From Epithemia pelagica (taxonomy: Eukaryota; Bacillariophyta; Bacillariophyceae; Surirellales; Surirellaceae): 64,000 nucleotides of DNA. This document shows positions 19,495 through 29,295 of this stretch, piece after piece. The notes under the pieces are model-generated. The model saw only the letters and a program-made list of their open reading frames with translations. It was not told the DNA's origin and ran no database searches. Where the stretch lies: assembly GCA_946965045.2 (NCBI GenBank), contig OX337228.1, forward strand, positions 5,828,001 to 5,892,000, in the 5' to 3' direction. Position numbers and translations under genes: made by a program. The stretch's first letter is position 1. Every line of letters begins with the position of its first letter.

Positions 19495-20799
19495 CTAATC
19501 TTCATGTTCTTCCATGTACTTGTCGTTGTTTGTATCGTCGCTCGTAGTCGTAGTGTGGTCTTCGTGGGTTGCTGGTTTCGCCGTACTGTTTTGTGGTTGG
19601 ACCAGTTCGTTTTGGAGCTGCTGTGGTTGGACCTGTTGTTGTTGGAACTGTTGTCCCCTGGGCGCCAGCAGCATTAGCATGTTGGTCTGCTGCTGCATCA
19701 TCATCTGAAACATTGATTGTTGCATCGCCATTGCCTGCTGTGCACGTGCGTCCTCTCTTTCTCGTCGCTCGTCTTCTTTCTCTCGACGAAAGGCCCTTTC
19801 CTTTTCGTTGGCTTCTTGGCGTTGTTGTTGTGATACCATCATGTATTTCAAAATGGCATCAGTTCCGTCTTCCTTCTCCGTCGCATGTCGAAGACGCTTC
19901 TTCGTAGCCGAGCGAAGTGGCTTCGACAGACTTGTTCTCGGTGTCTCGAGTTTGTCCTGTTTGTCTTGTTTTTCTCCATGGTTGTCTTCTTCCTCTTCAT
20001 CATCATCTTCTCCATAGTCAGCATCTCCGTCTTGTAGGCTCTCGTCTGTAGACGAGGAGTCGAACCCCAAGTCTCTCTTGCCTGGCTTTTCTCCCACGTC
20101 GCAGCGTTGTTGTATTTCGATTAAAATACGCTTCGCTGCCTTGACTTCCTTTGGACAGTCAGGGTCTCCTGTGGGGATCTTCCTCCCATGAAGCGCTCCA
20201 AAACGGCGCTTCAGTGATTCCCGGTCTCTCATGCGGTCAGGGTCGTTGAAGTGTTCGTTGTATGCTTCGGTGACCCTGTCCCAATCGTGTTGCCCAGCAG
20301 GTTCGACCGCCGAAATGATGTCCAGAAGGTACCAAGTCTCGTCCTCTGTGAAGTTTCTCCCTCGAACTCGACCTGGTCCTCCATTCCCCTTTGTTGTTTT
20401 GGGTGCTTTTCCTTTCTTTCCTTTGGTTGTTGTGTTAGACGTTGTTGTTGTTGTTTTATTGGAGGCTTTAGGAGGAAGGGTGGGCGACGTCTTGTTTTTC
20501 TTTTTCGGTGCTGCTTTCTTCTGTTGCTTCTGTTCTTCCTTGAGTCGCTGGAGGCGGAGTCGAGGTGACTCACGCCGTACAGGTGGAACGCTTGTAGTTG
20601 CTTTGGGGGAGGGAGGGATGTTGGACTTCGTTACATTCAATTGAATGGACAAGTCCTGGGGTCCCTGAGTGATGGCTTGAGGTGGCGTTGGGACCTGGGT
20701 TGGCTCATCTTCCTCTGAGCTGGAGTCATCGTTTCGGGCCAACCCGGCCTCAATTTCAGCAAAGGCTTTCTCCATCTCATTTCCGAGATTGTTGGCCAT
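19495..20799 (-). CDS. Myb/SANT-like DNA-binding partner protein of the Harbinger element
   Basis: 434 residues from the ATG at 20799, convergent with the transposase and only about 20 bp from its stop. An acidic, Pro-rich N-terminal part and a Lys-rich linker precede a trihelical Myb/SANT-like domain (about residues 145-235) with NFTEDETWYLLDIISAVEP, HDWDRVTEAYNEHF and DRESLKRRFGAL. An acidic stretch follows, then a Gln/Met-rich coiled C-terminus. PIF/Harbinger elements encode such a second protein, which in studied cases helps the transposase enter the nucleus and bind the ends. No disruption is seen in this gene. Confidence 0.8.
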   Translation of the reverse strand: MANNLGNEMEKAFAEIEAGLARNDDSSSEEDEPTQVPTPPQAITQGPQDLSIQLNVTKSNIPPSPKATTSVPPVRRESPRLRLQRLKEEQKQQKKAAPKKKNKTSPTLPPKASNKTTTTTSNTTTKGKKGKAPKTTKGNGGPGRVRGRNFTEDETWYLLDIISAVEPAGQHDWDRVTEAYNEHFNDPDRMRDRESLKRRFGALHGRKIPTGDPDCPKEVKAAKRILIEIQQRCDVGEKPGKRDLGFDSSSTDESLQDGDADYGEDDDEEEEDNHGEKQDKQDKLETPRTSLSKPLRSATKKRLRHATEKEDGTDAILKYMMVSQQQRQEANEKERAFRREKEDERREREDARAQQAMAMQQSMFQMMMQQQTNMLMLLAPRGQQFQQQQVQPQQLQNELVQPQNSTAKPATHEDHTTTTSDDTNNDKYMEEHED

Positions 20800-21109
20800 G
20801 GTCAGGACGCGGGTGAAAGGACAAGAAGAGAGAGGAAGAGAGAGGGCGCAGGTGAAAGGCCAAGGAGAGAGAAGACAAGGAGCAGTAGAGGTAGAGAACG
20901 AGAGGAGCTTTTTCCTTCCTCTATGGGGGGTGATATATCATATACATGTATGGACATATATATATATACGGACTGAGAATAGGTTTATGTCGAGAGTTCA
21001 TGAGCCGGGGCCTACCCTCGGACAAATTTCGTCTTAAAGGGATGTGTAATTCTCAACCGACAGGTTATGGGCCCAAGTTTAGGGGCGGTTTTATTCTAGG
21101 ATTTGGGGG

Positions 21110-21127
21110 TTATGACTTACAGTAGAG
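21110..21127 (-). repeat. Right terminal inverted repeat of the Harbinger element
   Basis: TTATGACTTACAGTAGAG is the exact reverse complement of 18185-18202. It marks the right border of the element; host sequence resumes with TTCCAATAGC. Confidence 0.88.
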
Positions 21128-22110
21128 TTCCAATAGCATCCTTTTGCGTCCCTTCTTTTCTGTGTAGCTTTTAATCTTATTTGGAGCAAATCCAAAAAGT
21201 TTATCCTCTAGACGCCCCGTTTTCTGATCAAAAGCCATTATAAAAGAGTTCGTAGAAAACATTGTGGTGGCGGGATGGGACTGCTACTGGAAGAGTCCCC
21301 CGGCGTGATCGCAATAAATCGAGCGCTCCGATCTACACTCATACTGAGATAGTAAATAATAGCCCCAGTCCATACTATTCAACGGACAGTAAAATTATGT
21401 GGTCGGTGTCGGTGTCGGTGCACTAAGGGCTGGGGATACCGATCCATGTACATCTAAGTAGGCTCAGTACATTAATCTACGTAGTACTATTTTCATCAGT
21501 GTAACAAGTGGGGCGGATGGTCTCAAATTGAAAACTTGCTGCCACGAGAAACAATGCAAACTGGAAGCCATCGCTCGACAATGGTGGAAGTCGTCACCCC
21601 CATGGCCATAACTTCCTCAATAATAGAGCTTGACTCGACCGCTTTGACAATAAGATTATTTACTACTAGGGTGACTATGCTTTCAATTCGGTCGAGTCAG
21701 CATTGAAAAATGAGTGAGTTAGGGCGGTCGTTCGATTTCATCACTGCAGAAAAATGAGCGTACCTTTTCAGCCAACTTGGCAAATCTTCTGTAGCTGTAG
21801 AACACAGTAAAACTAGCAAACTCAAACAACTCACAGTAGTCGGATGTTGATGCGATGCATGAGTGAATGCATGCGGCATCAACGGATCTCGCCGTCATCG
21901 TGGAGTGTTTTTGCATTTTTTCGGACTTCCCACCATTTCAGGTATGACGTGTACTATGGGATTTTATGTACGCTACGTAGCTTTTGTACTGAACCTACTT
22001 AGCCGAACATGGATCGGCTTACCCAGCCCTTACGATCAAGGCGAACAAGGCGCAATCGCAATCGCATCTGCAGCAAAAAGAGCCCAAGAAGCTAAACCGA
22101 TCACGAAACC
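21128..22110. other. Intergenic region between the transposon and the small Gon7-like gene
   Basis: About 980 bp with no convincing gene on either strand. A short GGTGTC array occurs near 21402-21420. The sequence right after the element (GCTTCCAATAGC when joined to the left flank) could be the displaced 3' flank of POLR3A. Short open frames near 21.7-22.0 kb lack coding character. Confidence 0.5.
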
Positions 22111-22510
22111 ATGGCCGATATGAAAGAAGTTTCATTGAAGGTGACTTATAGAATACCCGGTGAACGAATAAGCGAAATAACATTCAATGCTACAAATGTA
22201 GAAAATGCCCGGATTGGTCTTGATTCTGGCATCTCGCCATTCAAGGTACGATTTCACAGTCATTTTCGTCGCTACACGGGCTATGTCATCATACTGCTCC
22301 TAACGTCTTTTCATCTACTCCTACTCGTATATTTTTGTTCAGCCTCCTGCCGGGTCATTCGAATATGGCGGTACTCATGACCAAGGAAGCCTTTCAGAAC
22401 CAATAGCAGCAAAATCAGTTTTCACTGAGCTCATCGGGTGTGTGATGGCCGCGAAAGAGACCAACAACGACTTTATGACAAGAGTCATGGAAAACAAGCG
22501 TAAAACCTAG
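22111..22510 (+). CDS. Small protein, possibly KEOPS subunit Gon7-like
   Basis: Exons 22111-22245 and 22343-22510 with a 97-bp intron (donor GTACGA, acceptor TTGTTCAG, phase 0) give 100 residues. The N-terminal half is an extended, beta-like segment (SLKVTYRIPGERISEITFN). The C-terminal half is a helix, KSVFTELIGCVMAAKETNND, followed by FMTRVMENKRKT. The order of an extended part, an acidic/polar hinge and an L-x-x-L-x-x-D-x-N-x-F-x-T helix recalls Gon7 of the KEOPS/EKC complex for tRNA t6A synthesis. The resemblance is weak; 'conserved small protein' is the safe call. A TsaE gene for organellar t6A lies at 52.8 kb, but linkage means nothing here. Confidence 0.5.
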
Positions 22511-22649
22511 GAGCATGAGTAGTGTTCTAGGAGTTCTCCTAGTAGCTATCTGCTTCGTAACAACTTTTCCTGTAGAAAATCTCGAATTCTCCATCGAGTG
22601 CTTACGCCGAACAAATATTATTCGCTATCCCGTGCCATAGCTTCCTCTA

Positions 22650-25600
22650 TTAGTTCTTGGATGTTTTGTTCATCAGAGCAGAAAGTGGTTTCGATCCAAT
22701 CATTCGATCTTGGAACATGACGCCGGAAACCAGTCCCTGTAATCTTTCTGTGAACGCCATGCTCTCGCGAAGCTCAACCGAACGTTCGGAAGATTTCTTT
22801 TGGCTCGTTTCAAGTCGGCGCCTCTTAGCTTGCATCGAATCAATATCCTCAGCTTGGTCCACAACTTCCCTAGGCGCAGTAGGTGCTTCCGCTAAGTCAA
22901 GAGACCGCTTAGGCGACGTGCCTAACAGTTCTTTCAATCTTGAGAGAACTGGTACAACTTTCTCGGTGTCTTCTAGCGGTTCACTGATTAGCGTTTGAGA
23001 AGACTTTTCAGTCACCTTCTTGCTCAAATGATATAACAAATCATCCAAGAACGCGGTAGGAAAATAGACAAAGAGTTGGTCGTGCCACGGTTCCGCAGCC
23101 TCACATTTACTTAGTAGAGCAAGTTCAAGGCATCGACGGTACAAATGCTTGGACTCCAAGATTCTGCATTCTTCCTGAATATCCTCCGGTATGCCCACCA
23201 AAAGACGACAGAGAACTTCTCGAAGCGTTCCATCCATTCGACCTATCCACATACGAAGCTCACTTCGTACTTCGCAGCTCTTGTTGACATTGGCCCATCC
23301 CAGCGGAAGGTGACCATCATTTCCAAAGTAACCGTAAACCACACTACTTGGGCCATTGTCGCAAAATTCGGAGCCAGGCCAGTTGTTCTCTTCCAGTGGT
23401 GATGTTATCTCCTGATATAGTTCGAAAAGCGCTTCTCGAGCCGCCTTCACCACGCTATTCCTTGTATGGAAGTCTCCGGTCCACAACGTTGTAGTGATGC
23501 ACCTAGTAACCAATCTCTCACAGGACAGCCTTTCAATACATTTCGGCCTGCCAATTACTTCAGCAAGGTACTCAATCGACGTTGAAAGACAATCGCGAAC
23601 AGAATCTTCTTTCAGTGAATCGTTTGCTAGCACATACATCTCGTTGCTGGAATCTGATAAAACTGACTCCACGAATGATGAAGCAGTATCGAATGGTTCC
23701 CCCATACAATCATTGAGAACGAGTGCTACTCTTGGGATATCACATTTTGTGGGAAGATCAATGTATTTGACCGATTCTCGAAGAGGAACTTCTTGGGTGC
23801 ATGGCAGGACAATTAGAATTGCATCGCATGAGTCGACAACATGCGGCTTGTTGCCATCTATAAAGACAACGCGTGTTTCGCATGCGGAAGATTTCGTAAC
23901 AGATGGAGAACCAAACCTCAGTGACTGAGCAATCCAAGTTTGTGTAAGTGCCAACAAATTCAAGTAAGAAGTGTCGGTCACGGGAAAGACGACTGCAATC
24001 TTGTATAAACAGCATCGCCAAGGACCTGTCCATCCCAAAGAAACATGACCATGAAAAATATCGCTAGCTCGAATGGCACCAGATTGACCTTCCCGCAAAA
24101 GTACCTCCAGTATGCCTCGAAGACCCCGAGTTTCACCACTCCGAGCAGCCTGTGGCGACAAGTGCTTCTCAACAGGAAGTATGACCTCTCCCAGTGGTGT
24201 CGACTGAGAACTAATTCTTTTGTCCTGTAGACGCAAATGCGTGGGATACTTGTGCAGCCACCGACGAAAACTCAGCTTTTCACGGGCGCTTGATATCGCA
24301 CGATTCCATTTTTCGGCTTCCATGCGCTCTTGTGATTCACGGTGTTCACGTTCTTGTTTTTGCCGCTCGAATTCTTGTCTTTGTCTCTCTAGTTCGAGCT
24401 GACGGACCTTCGCTAAACGTTCCCGCTCTTCTGCAATTCTTCTTCGTTCCTCCTCGAGAGCCTTTTGCCGCATTAATTCCTGTTCTTCCTCTCTCTTTCG
24501 ACGAGCAACTTCGGCTTCGCGCTTACGTTGCTCTTCCTCTCTCTTTTTGCGTTCAGCTTCTTGTCGTTCCTTCTCCAGTTGTCTAGCAGCTTCCTGTCGT
24601 CTAAGCTCTTCAATACGTCGAAGCCGCAGCTTTTCACGCTCTTCCTTCTGCCGTCGTTCCTCTTTTTGTTGTTCGGCAAGCCTCTTTATTTCACGCTCTC
24701 GCTCTTCTTGCTGTCGTCGTAGCTTCTCCTCTTTTCTAATACGTTCAAGTTCAAGCTCGTGTTTCAAAGCGTCCTCTTTTCGTTTCTTTTCCCGAGCTTC
24801 TGCTGCTTCTTTTTCAAATAACATAACAGCGCTCTGTGTTTCTTCAACAGGCTGACCGACTTTGTGCTCATTCACAAACGCGTCACCACCGCTCTTTTCG
24901 CCGCGACAAACAGCCAATCGCGTTGCACCATCAAGCTTGGATTCAATGGTCCTCAACATTTTCCATGGTCGCAGAGAAACTACGGTTCCTTTGCTTTCAT
25001 CTTTCGGTTCACGGAAGGAACTGTGACGCCAGAAAACAATATCCTCAGCGCTACCCGAACGTACTTTTACTGAATTCACTGCAATATAAAAGTGCTTGCA
25101 TGCCGCTCGCGCTTCTTGTTCGTCTTCAAAGCAAAGCAGCGTGACCAAGTCTTTTAGAGGATATGCATCATAAATTGCTTCATTGGTCTCCTTGCTCTTT
25201 CCACCATATGTCTTTGACATTATCTGGAACGCAACTCGCCTCATTGATCCGACGTGCTTGAACATAATGCAGGCGAAGAGATAAGGCGTTGATGGACTCC
25301 GAAGGATCTGAAAGAAACGTGCATAGTTGTACTCTTTCTTCGCCTGTTGGTCGTTAGCAGTTGGTTAGCCCAACCAAACTACCGAAGATGACAAGAAGAC
25401 TTAAGGTACGAGAAGCCTTACCTTGAAAACCGACAGAGCAAGTTGAACCAGACGGGACTTGTGTACATGGGGGCGAACACGAGACAAGTGAGACACATAT
25501 CTCATCACTTCCATGCCCCCATCATTTTCAATCGTAAGCAAAATATAAAGTCCACTCATCTCCTGCTCGGCAGTTCCATGGAAGTTAGGTCGTCCAATGG

Positions 25601-27910
25601 CGCGCTTTGCTACGGACGTTTGGTTGTCCGCTCGGTTTTTCAAAGGAGTGCCATCGAAATCCACAGGGTCGTTGCCCTGGACGACATTGACCTCACATCC
25701 ATGAACATACTTATCATCTGGATTCCTCTTCCATGTCTCTCTGCCGTTACTATCAGGTTCTTCAATAGTGGATCGATGAAGAACGTCGTCATAATACTGG
25801 TTGAGCGTTTTCATTGTTTGTCCTAGTTCTTGAATATTTTGTTGGGATTGCATTGTGACAAAGTCATCAATATGGCTGAGTTGATGCTCACACATCGCAT
25901 GCCATCGCGCAATACGTTCATGACACCGAACAGCTCGGGCCGAGCAATTCCCCCCGGTCCCCACGTAATTCTGCAAGATGAAATCTTTTCGTACCATCCG
26001 GGTGCGGTCCCAAATGAACTGGTACACGTCAAGTGACGGAGGAGTGCCTGACTGAAATCGAAAATCAGAACCTTGCCGATCCCGTTCCTGAATAGAAAGC
26101 AGGTTTTAGAGACGAAATATAAATCATAACCAACGATTGTTGTCTCGGAAACTCGGATCTCAGAAACTCCGACGTACCATGACCCATTCTTCTAGGTATG
26201 CACAAACACGTTCAAGGACTACCAAAGGCAAAAAGTGAGCAAGAGAAACTCAAGTTACAATGTAACAAGTAACAAATAGACCAGAACACATTTTGTAACA
26301 AATAGACCAGAACACACTTTGTCATCGCACAACAACATCCAAGATATGTACTTGCCATGAGGCGGGCGCACCCATTCCGGAACGTCTAGTTTGTAGTCAG
26401 CCGCAGAGCGACGGAATCTCTTCACAGCCGTCTCACGCAACGTCCAGCCCTGCGGATGAAGATCGCCTGGGGTTGGGATCTCCAGCAATTGGATATCCCC
26501 TTCTCGTTGACGTCGTAATAGCTCTTCCGAGGGACACATGTGGAGGCACTTGCCAACCAAGGATGTGGCAGAACCAAGATCTTGAGTGTCCATGTGTGTT
26601 TGCCGCAAGGCCGCATAATCCGTGGGTGCCTCATCCTGCAAATCAGCAGGCAAGAGGGCCTTTGTGTCTTGGTTGACAGCGTTGGTAGCAAAGCGGAGAG
26701 CATTACGATTTGCTAAATCACTGTTTGGATCGACCACAGGTTCCGGATGTTCGACAGTGTCATTGGATTTCGGCTGTCGGTTAGTATTCTGTTGTTGAGC
26801 TTCATGTTTCTTTTTCCCTTCCAGAAGCCTTTTCTTTTCTTCAATTTTGGCCTTGAGCTTGGCCAACCGTGCACTCTCGGCATTGGTCGAACTCATCTTG
26901 TCCGTTGTAGTGTTGTCATCGGAGGGAAACGAGGAAGGTGCATCTGCCATTACTGGTGATACCGACCCCGACAGGCCTGAAGACACTGTCGCAACTCCCA
27001 CAGGTATGAAAGGATTCGGGACAGAGTTAGCTGCAGAGGAATTCCAGGTGGATGCATTTGCTTCTGTGGCGTTGTTGTTGCGTTTTGTATCTACAGGTGT
27101 CCCAAAGGGCAAATCACTGCGAGGTGGAGGCTTTTCTCGATTTCCCATATCCATCTCTGGCTGTGGGAAACTTGGTGACAGGAGCGAGTTGTTGTTGTTG
27201 TTCATGTTGTTGTTATTGAAAGTGTTATTCCAGGTTGTTCCTGGCTGAACCTGTGCATGAGAGCCGCCCACCATTTCTGAATCGTCTGCCACATTGGCTG
27301 ACACTCCAAACGACATCATGGGCGCTGCAGGAGCAAACATTGTAGTATTGCTGGCAGAAAACGGATTGGGAACGGAATTCATGGATTGTTGTTGTTGCGG
27401 AACGTGCGGGAAGGTTGTCATGCCATCCTGTGGTGTGGCACCAAACGGGTGGTTGTTGGGGACAGTGTTTCCTGGCATTTGTCCTGGAACGCCAAAGGAA
27501 GGAACATTCGCAGAAGCCGTTCCAAAAGGATTTGATGGCTGTTCCGTATTGCTCACAGCCTGTTGAACAAATTGTCCCGATGTTGTTGATGCATTTGAGA
27601 ATGGATGTCCATGGACAGGTGGTGTCGCTGTGGCAGCAGTTGTTGTCGTTCCAAATGGATTTGTGGATGGAAGAAAAGGTTGTTGTTGCACAGTTTGAGG
27701 AGATCCAAAGGGATGGGAGGAAGAATTGACAGGCGGTCCAAAATTCGAAGCCAGTGCTTGCGAGGGTGCAACAGTGTTTTGGTTCCCGAAGGGAGACGAT
27801 CCAAACATGGGAGGTTGTTGTGGCGCTGGTGGTGCAGCCGGTGGTTGCTGCCCTAATCCAAAGGGATTTTGAGACGATCCAAACCCACCAGTGCTTCCAA
27901 ATCCAGACAT
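22650..27910 (-). CDS. SAC3: SAC3/GANP-type mRNA export factor (TREX-2 scaffold)
   Basis: Four exons, 27910-26356, 26218-26178, 26087-25422 and 25343-22650, give 1651 residues. The N-terminal ~200 residues carry NPFG/FG repeats like nucleoporins. The SAC3/GANP domain begins near LVGKCLHMCPSEELLRR and continues through YLEEWVM, VYQFIWDRTRMVRKDF, CERIARWH-like RCHERIARWHAMCEHQ, and NYARFFQILRSPSTPYLFAC. A charged coiled coil (about residues 900-1090) and a C-terminal domain follow. The 41-nt second exon is supported by frame and by VRPPHVLERVCAYLEEW. Intron 1 (137 bp) has a GC donor (GCAAGT) and a 26-bp internal tandem repeat. Intron 2 is 90 bp and intron 3 is 78 bp. TREX-2 couples transcription to export at nuclear pores. 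Confidence 0.92.
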
Positions 27911-28197
27911 GCTCTATTCTTGAACTTCCAGCACCGTCTCTTTACTCCGTATTTCCAAACACTGATTTCAAGTGTCTGCTCGAGTGCATCACCCTCTGTT
28001 CTCCAAAAGAAAAAACAGAAATTCCTCTAGGTAGAGGTAGAGGAGTAAGAGTAAAGTTACGCATAGGTAGTACCTATTGTAGTTTTTCGCGACCAATAGA
28101 GTACATCAGTCGCATGAAAACCAAGGAAAGAAGGGTCTGGCTGTCTTCCGGTATTGAATATAAGTAATGGGTAGCTTTTTGTCGTGCAGACGCTCGT
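27911..28197. other. Upstream flank of SAC3, left border of the second mobile element
   Basis: A 287-bp interval with a CTAGGTAGAGGTAGAGGAGT motif near 28029-28050 and no gene. It ends at the CGT (28195-28197) that is repeated after the right end of the candidate element. Confidence 0.5.
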
Positions 28198-28224
28198 CAC
28201 GTTCGACAAGGAGCCGATTTTGTA
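28198..28224 (+). repeat. Left terminal inverted repeat of the 6.1-kb element
   Basis: Two blocks, CACGTTCGACAAGG and CCGATTTTGTA, separated by 2 nt; both recur inverted and in the same order at 34291-34328. The match is 25 positions in total. Confidence 0.7.
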
Positions 28225-28247
28225 TTGTAATATTATGCCTACAGTAC

Positions 28248-28442
28248 TCACTTGGTCTTGGTCTCTAGGTTGTAGGTCTTCGCCGGCCGACCCTCCACAC
28301 GTGCCCATGTGTGTATCGTATCTCGTTCCATTTTTTGAAGTGCAGAACTCGTGATTTGCGCATCAACGATGATGATACCGCGGGATGTAGTTCTCCAATC
28401 GCGAACATATTGCACAGCTTCATTCAGATGATAGTTGTCCAT
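28248..28442 (-). CDS. Small open frame at the left end of the 6.1-kb element
   Basis: 64 codons from the ATG at 28442 to a TGA that forms part of GTGAGT, so the frame could also be a first exon with a donor at that point. The peptide (EAVQYVRDWRTTSRGIIIVD, then AQITSSALQKM) has balanced protein-like composition with no Cys. It may belong to the element or be a leftover host exon. The downstream exon is unresolved; two acceptors about 80 and 110 nt on give open frames. I do not recognise it. Confidence 0.3.
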   Translation of the reverse strand: MDNYHLNEAVQYVRDWRTTSRGIIIVDAQITSSALQKMERDTIHTWARVEGRPAKTYNLETKTK

Positions 28443-28522
28443 AATACCCTAGAAAGTGTTCGCGATTGCACTATTTTTGCCATCTTCCGCTGGAGTAGTA
28501 GCCTCCAACAACTTGGATCGTC

Positions 28523-29218
28523 ATGGACGAAGCACTCGCAAAGTTGATCCGTGAAATTGGTTCGGCCAATAGGCCATGGTGGTATGGCATAAATGTAGGT
28601 GAAAGCGATGAGAACAGTCTCGCTAATCTACTTGGGATCTCTACGGAGTCCCTAATGTGCCTATTGAGTGTTGTCGGATGGGTGTCACGAGTGGCAACAA
28701 CGAACGAATCAACATCCTCGTCGTGGAGAGTTCACGAGAGGAAAATTGAAACCTTCCTAGACCGGTTTCACCTACGAGACATCACAGCGCTCACGAAAAG
28801 CAGGTATGGAAATGAGCAACGGCGACATTTCCTTGAAGTGGGTTGCGACAAAACAAGTGCAAGTCCGCTTTATGTCTTCCGAAATTTCACCAAGCCATCG
28901 ATTCAAAATACCAAATCCATTGCAGTACAAACAAAAAAGCTGCTTCTGAATGCAACAACAAAACAAGCTGGTGACAGTTCTACGGGGACGACTACGAATC
29001 CAACAACGCTGATAAAAACCCCATCTCCAAGGCGGCGCAGAAGTAGCATCCTGAAGAGGCCAAGAGGAGCAGCTGCTGATGACAAGAGGACGCAAAAGCG
29101 AGTTTCTCTCTCCAGTGAGACATTGGAGAATGAAAGAAAACGAGCGATGAGAATGGAGAACAATTCTCAAAGATCACCACTCCTGCTACCAACCAGAACA
29201 ACAACAAGCAGCACGTGA
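28523..29218 (+). CDS. Basic protein at the 5' end of the candidate transposon
   Basis: 231 residues from the ATG at 28523. The N-terminal 90 residues look folded: EALAKLIREIGSANRPWWYG, LANLLGISTESLMCLLSVVG, then WRVHERKIETFLDRFHLRDI, a possible helix-turn-helix region. The C-terminal part is Thr- and Arg-rich with SPRRRRSSILKRPRG, a likely nuclear-localisation signal. It overlaps the reading region of the next, larger protein in a different frame. The two may be one gene joined by a frameshift or by an intron I could not define. The low-complexity tail argues it was at least once a linker. Confidence 0.55.
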   Translation: MDEALAKLIREIGSANRPWWYGINVGESDENSLANLLGISTESLMCLLSVVGWVSRVATTNESTSSSWRVHERKIETFLDRFHLRDITALTKSRYGNEQRRHFLEVGCDKTSASPLYVFRNFTKPSIQNTKSIAVQTKKLLLNATTKQAGDSSTGTTTNPTTLIKTPSPRRRRSSILKRPRGAAADDKRTQKRVSLSSETLENERKRAMRMENNSQRSPLLLPTRTTTSST

Positions 29219-29295
29219 GCCGGAATCAACTCATCAAGCAACAGCTGATTTGCCATTTGTTTCCGAAAGTCTTCAAGCCGGAGTTCTTCGATGTG

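Larger units (their letters stand above)
18185..21127. mobile_element. PIF/Harbinger-type DNA transposon, about 2.94 kb, probably non-autonomous
   Basis: The ends carry an 18-bp perfect terminal inverted repeat, CTCTACTGTAAGTCATAA, at 18185-18202 and as its reverse complement at 21110-21127. Inside are two convergent genes typical of this superfamily: a HARBI1-like nuclease on the plus strand and a Myb/SANT-type DNA-binding protein on the minus strand. The transposase has lost part of its catalytic domain, so the copy probably cannot move alone. A clear 3-bp target duplication is not visible (flanks GGC and TTC). The element lies directly behind POLR3A. Confidence 0.85.

Noticed and set aside
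24000-25150. Several Ser/Arg- or Leu/Phe-rich plus-strand open frames inside the SAC3 coiled-coil region
   Set aside because: They mirror the Glu/Lys/Arg-rich codons of the opposite strand, a usual shadow of coiled-coil genes.
28198-28224. tRNA gene (GTTCGA resembles a B box)
   Set aside because: No cloverleaf or A box can be drawn around it on either strand, nor at the inverted copy near 34320; it fits a terminal repeat better.
29131-29140. Canonical -1 frameshift heptamer between the two transposon frames
   Set aside because: The bases do not fit X-XXY-YYZ in the zero frame; only the possibility of some frame change is kept as a finding.
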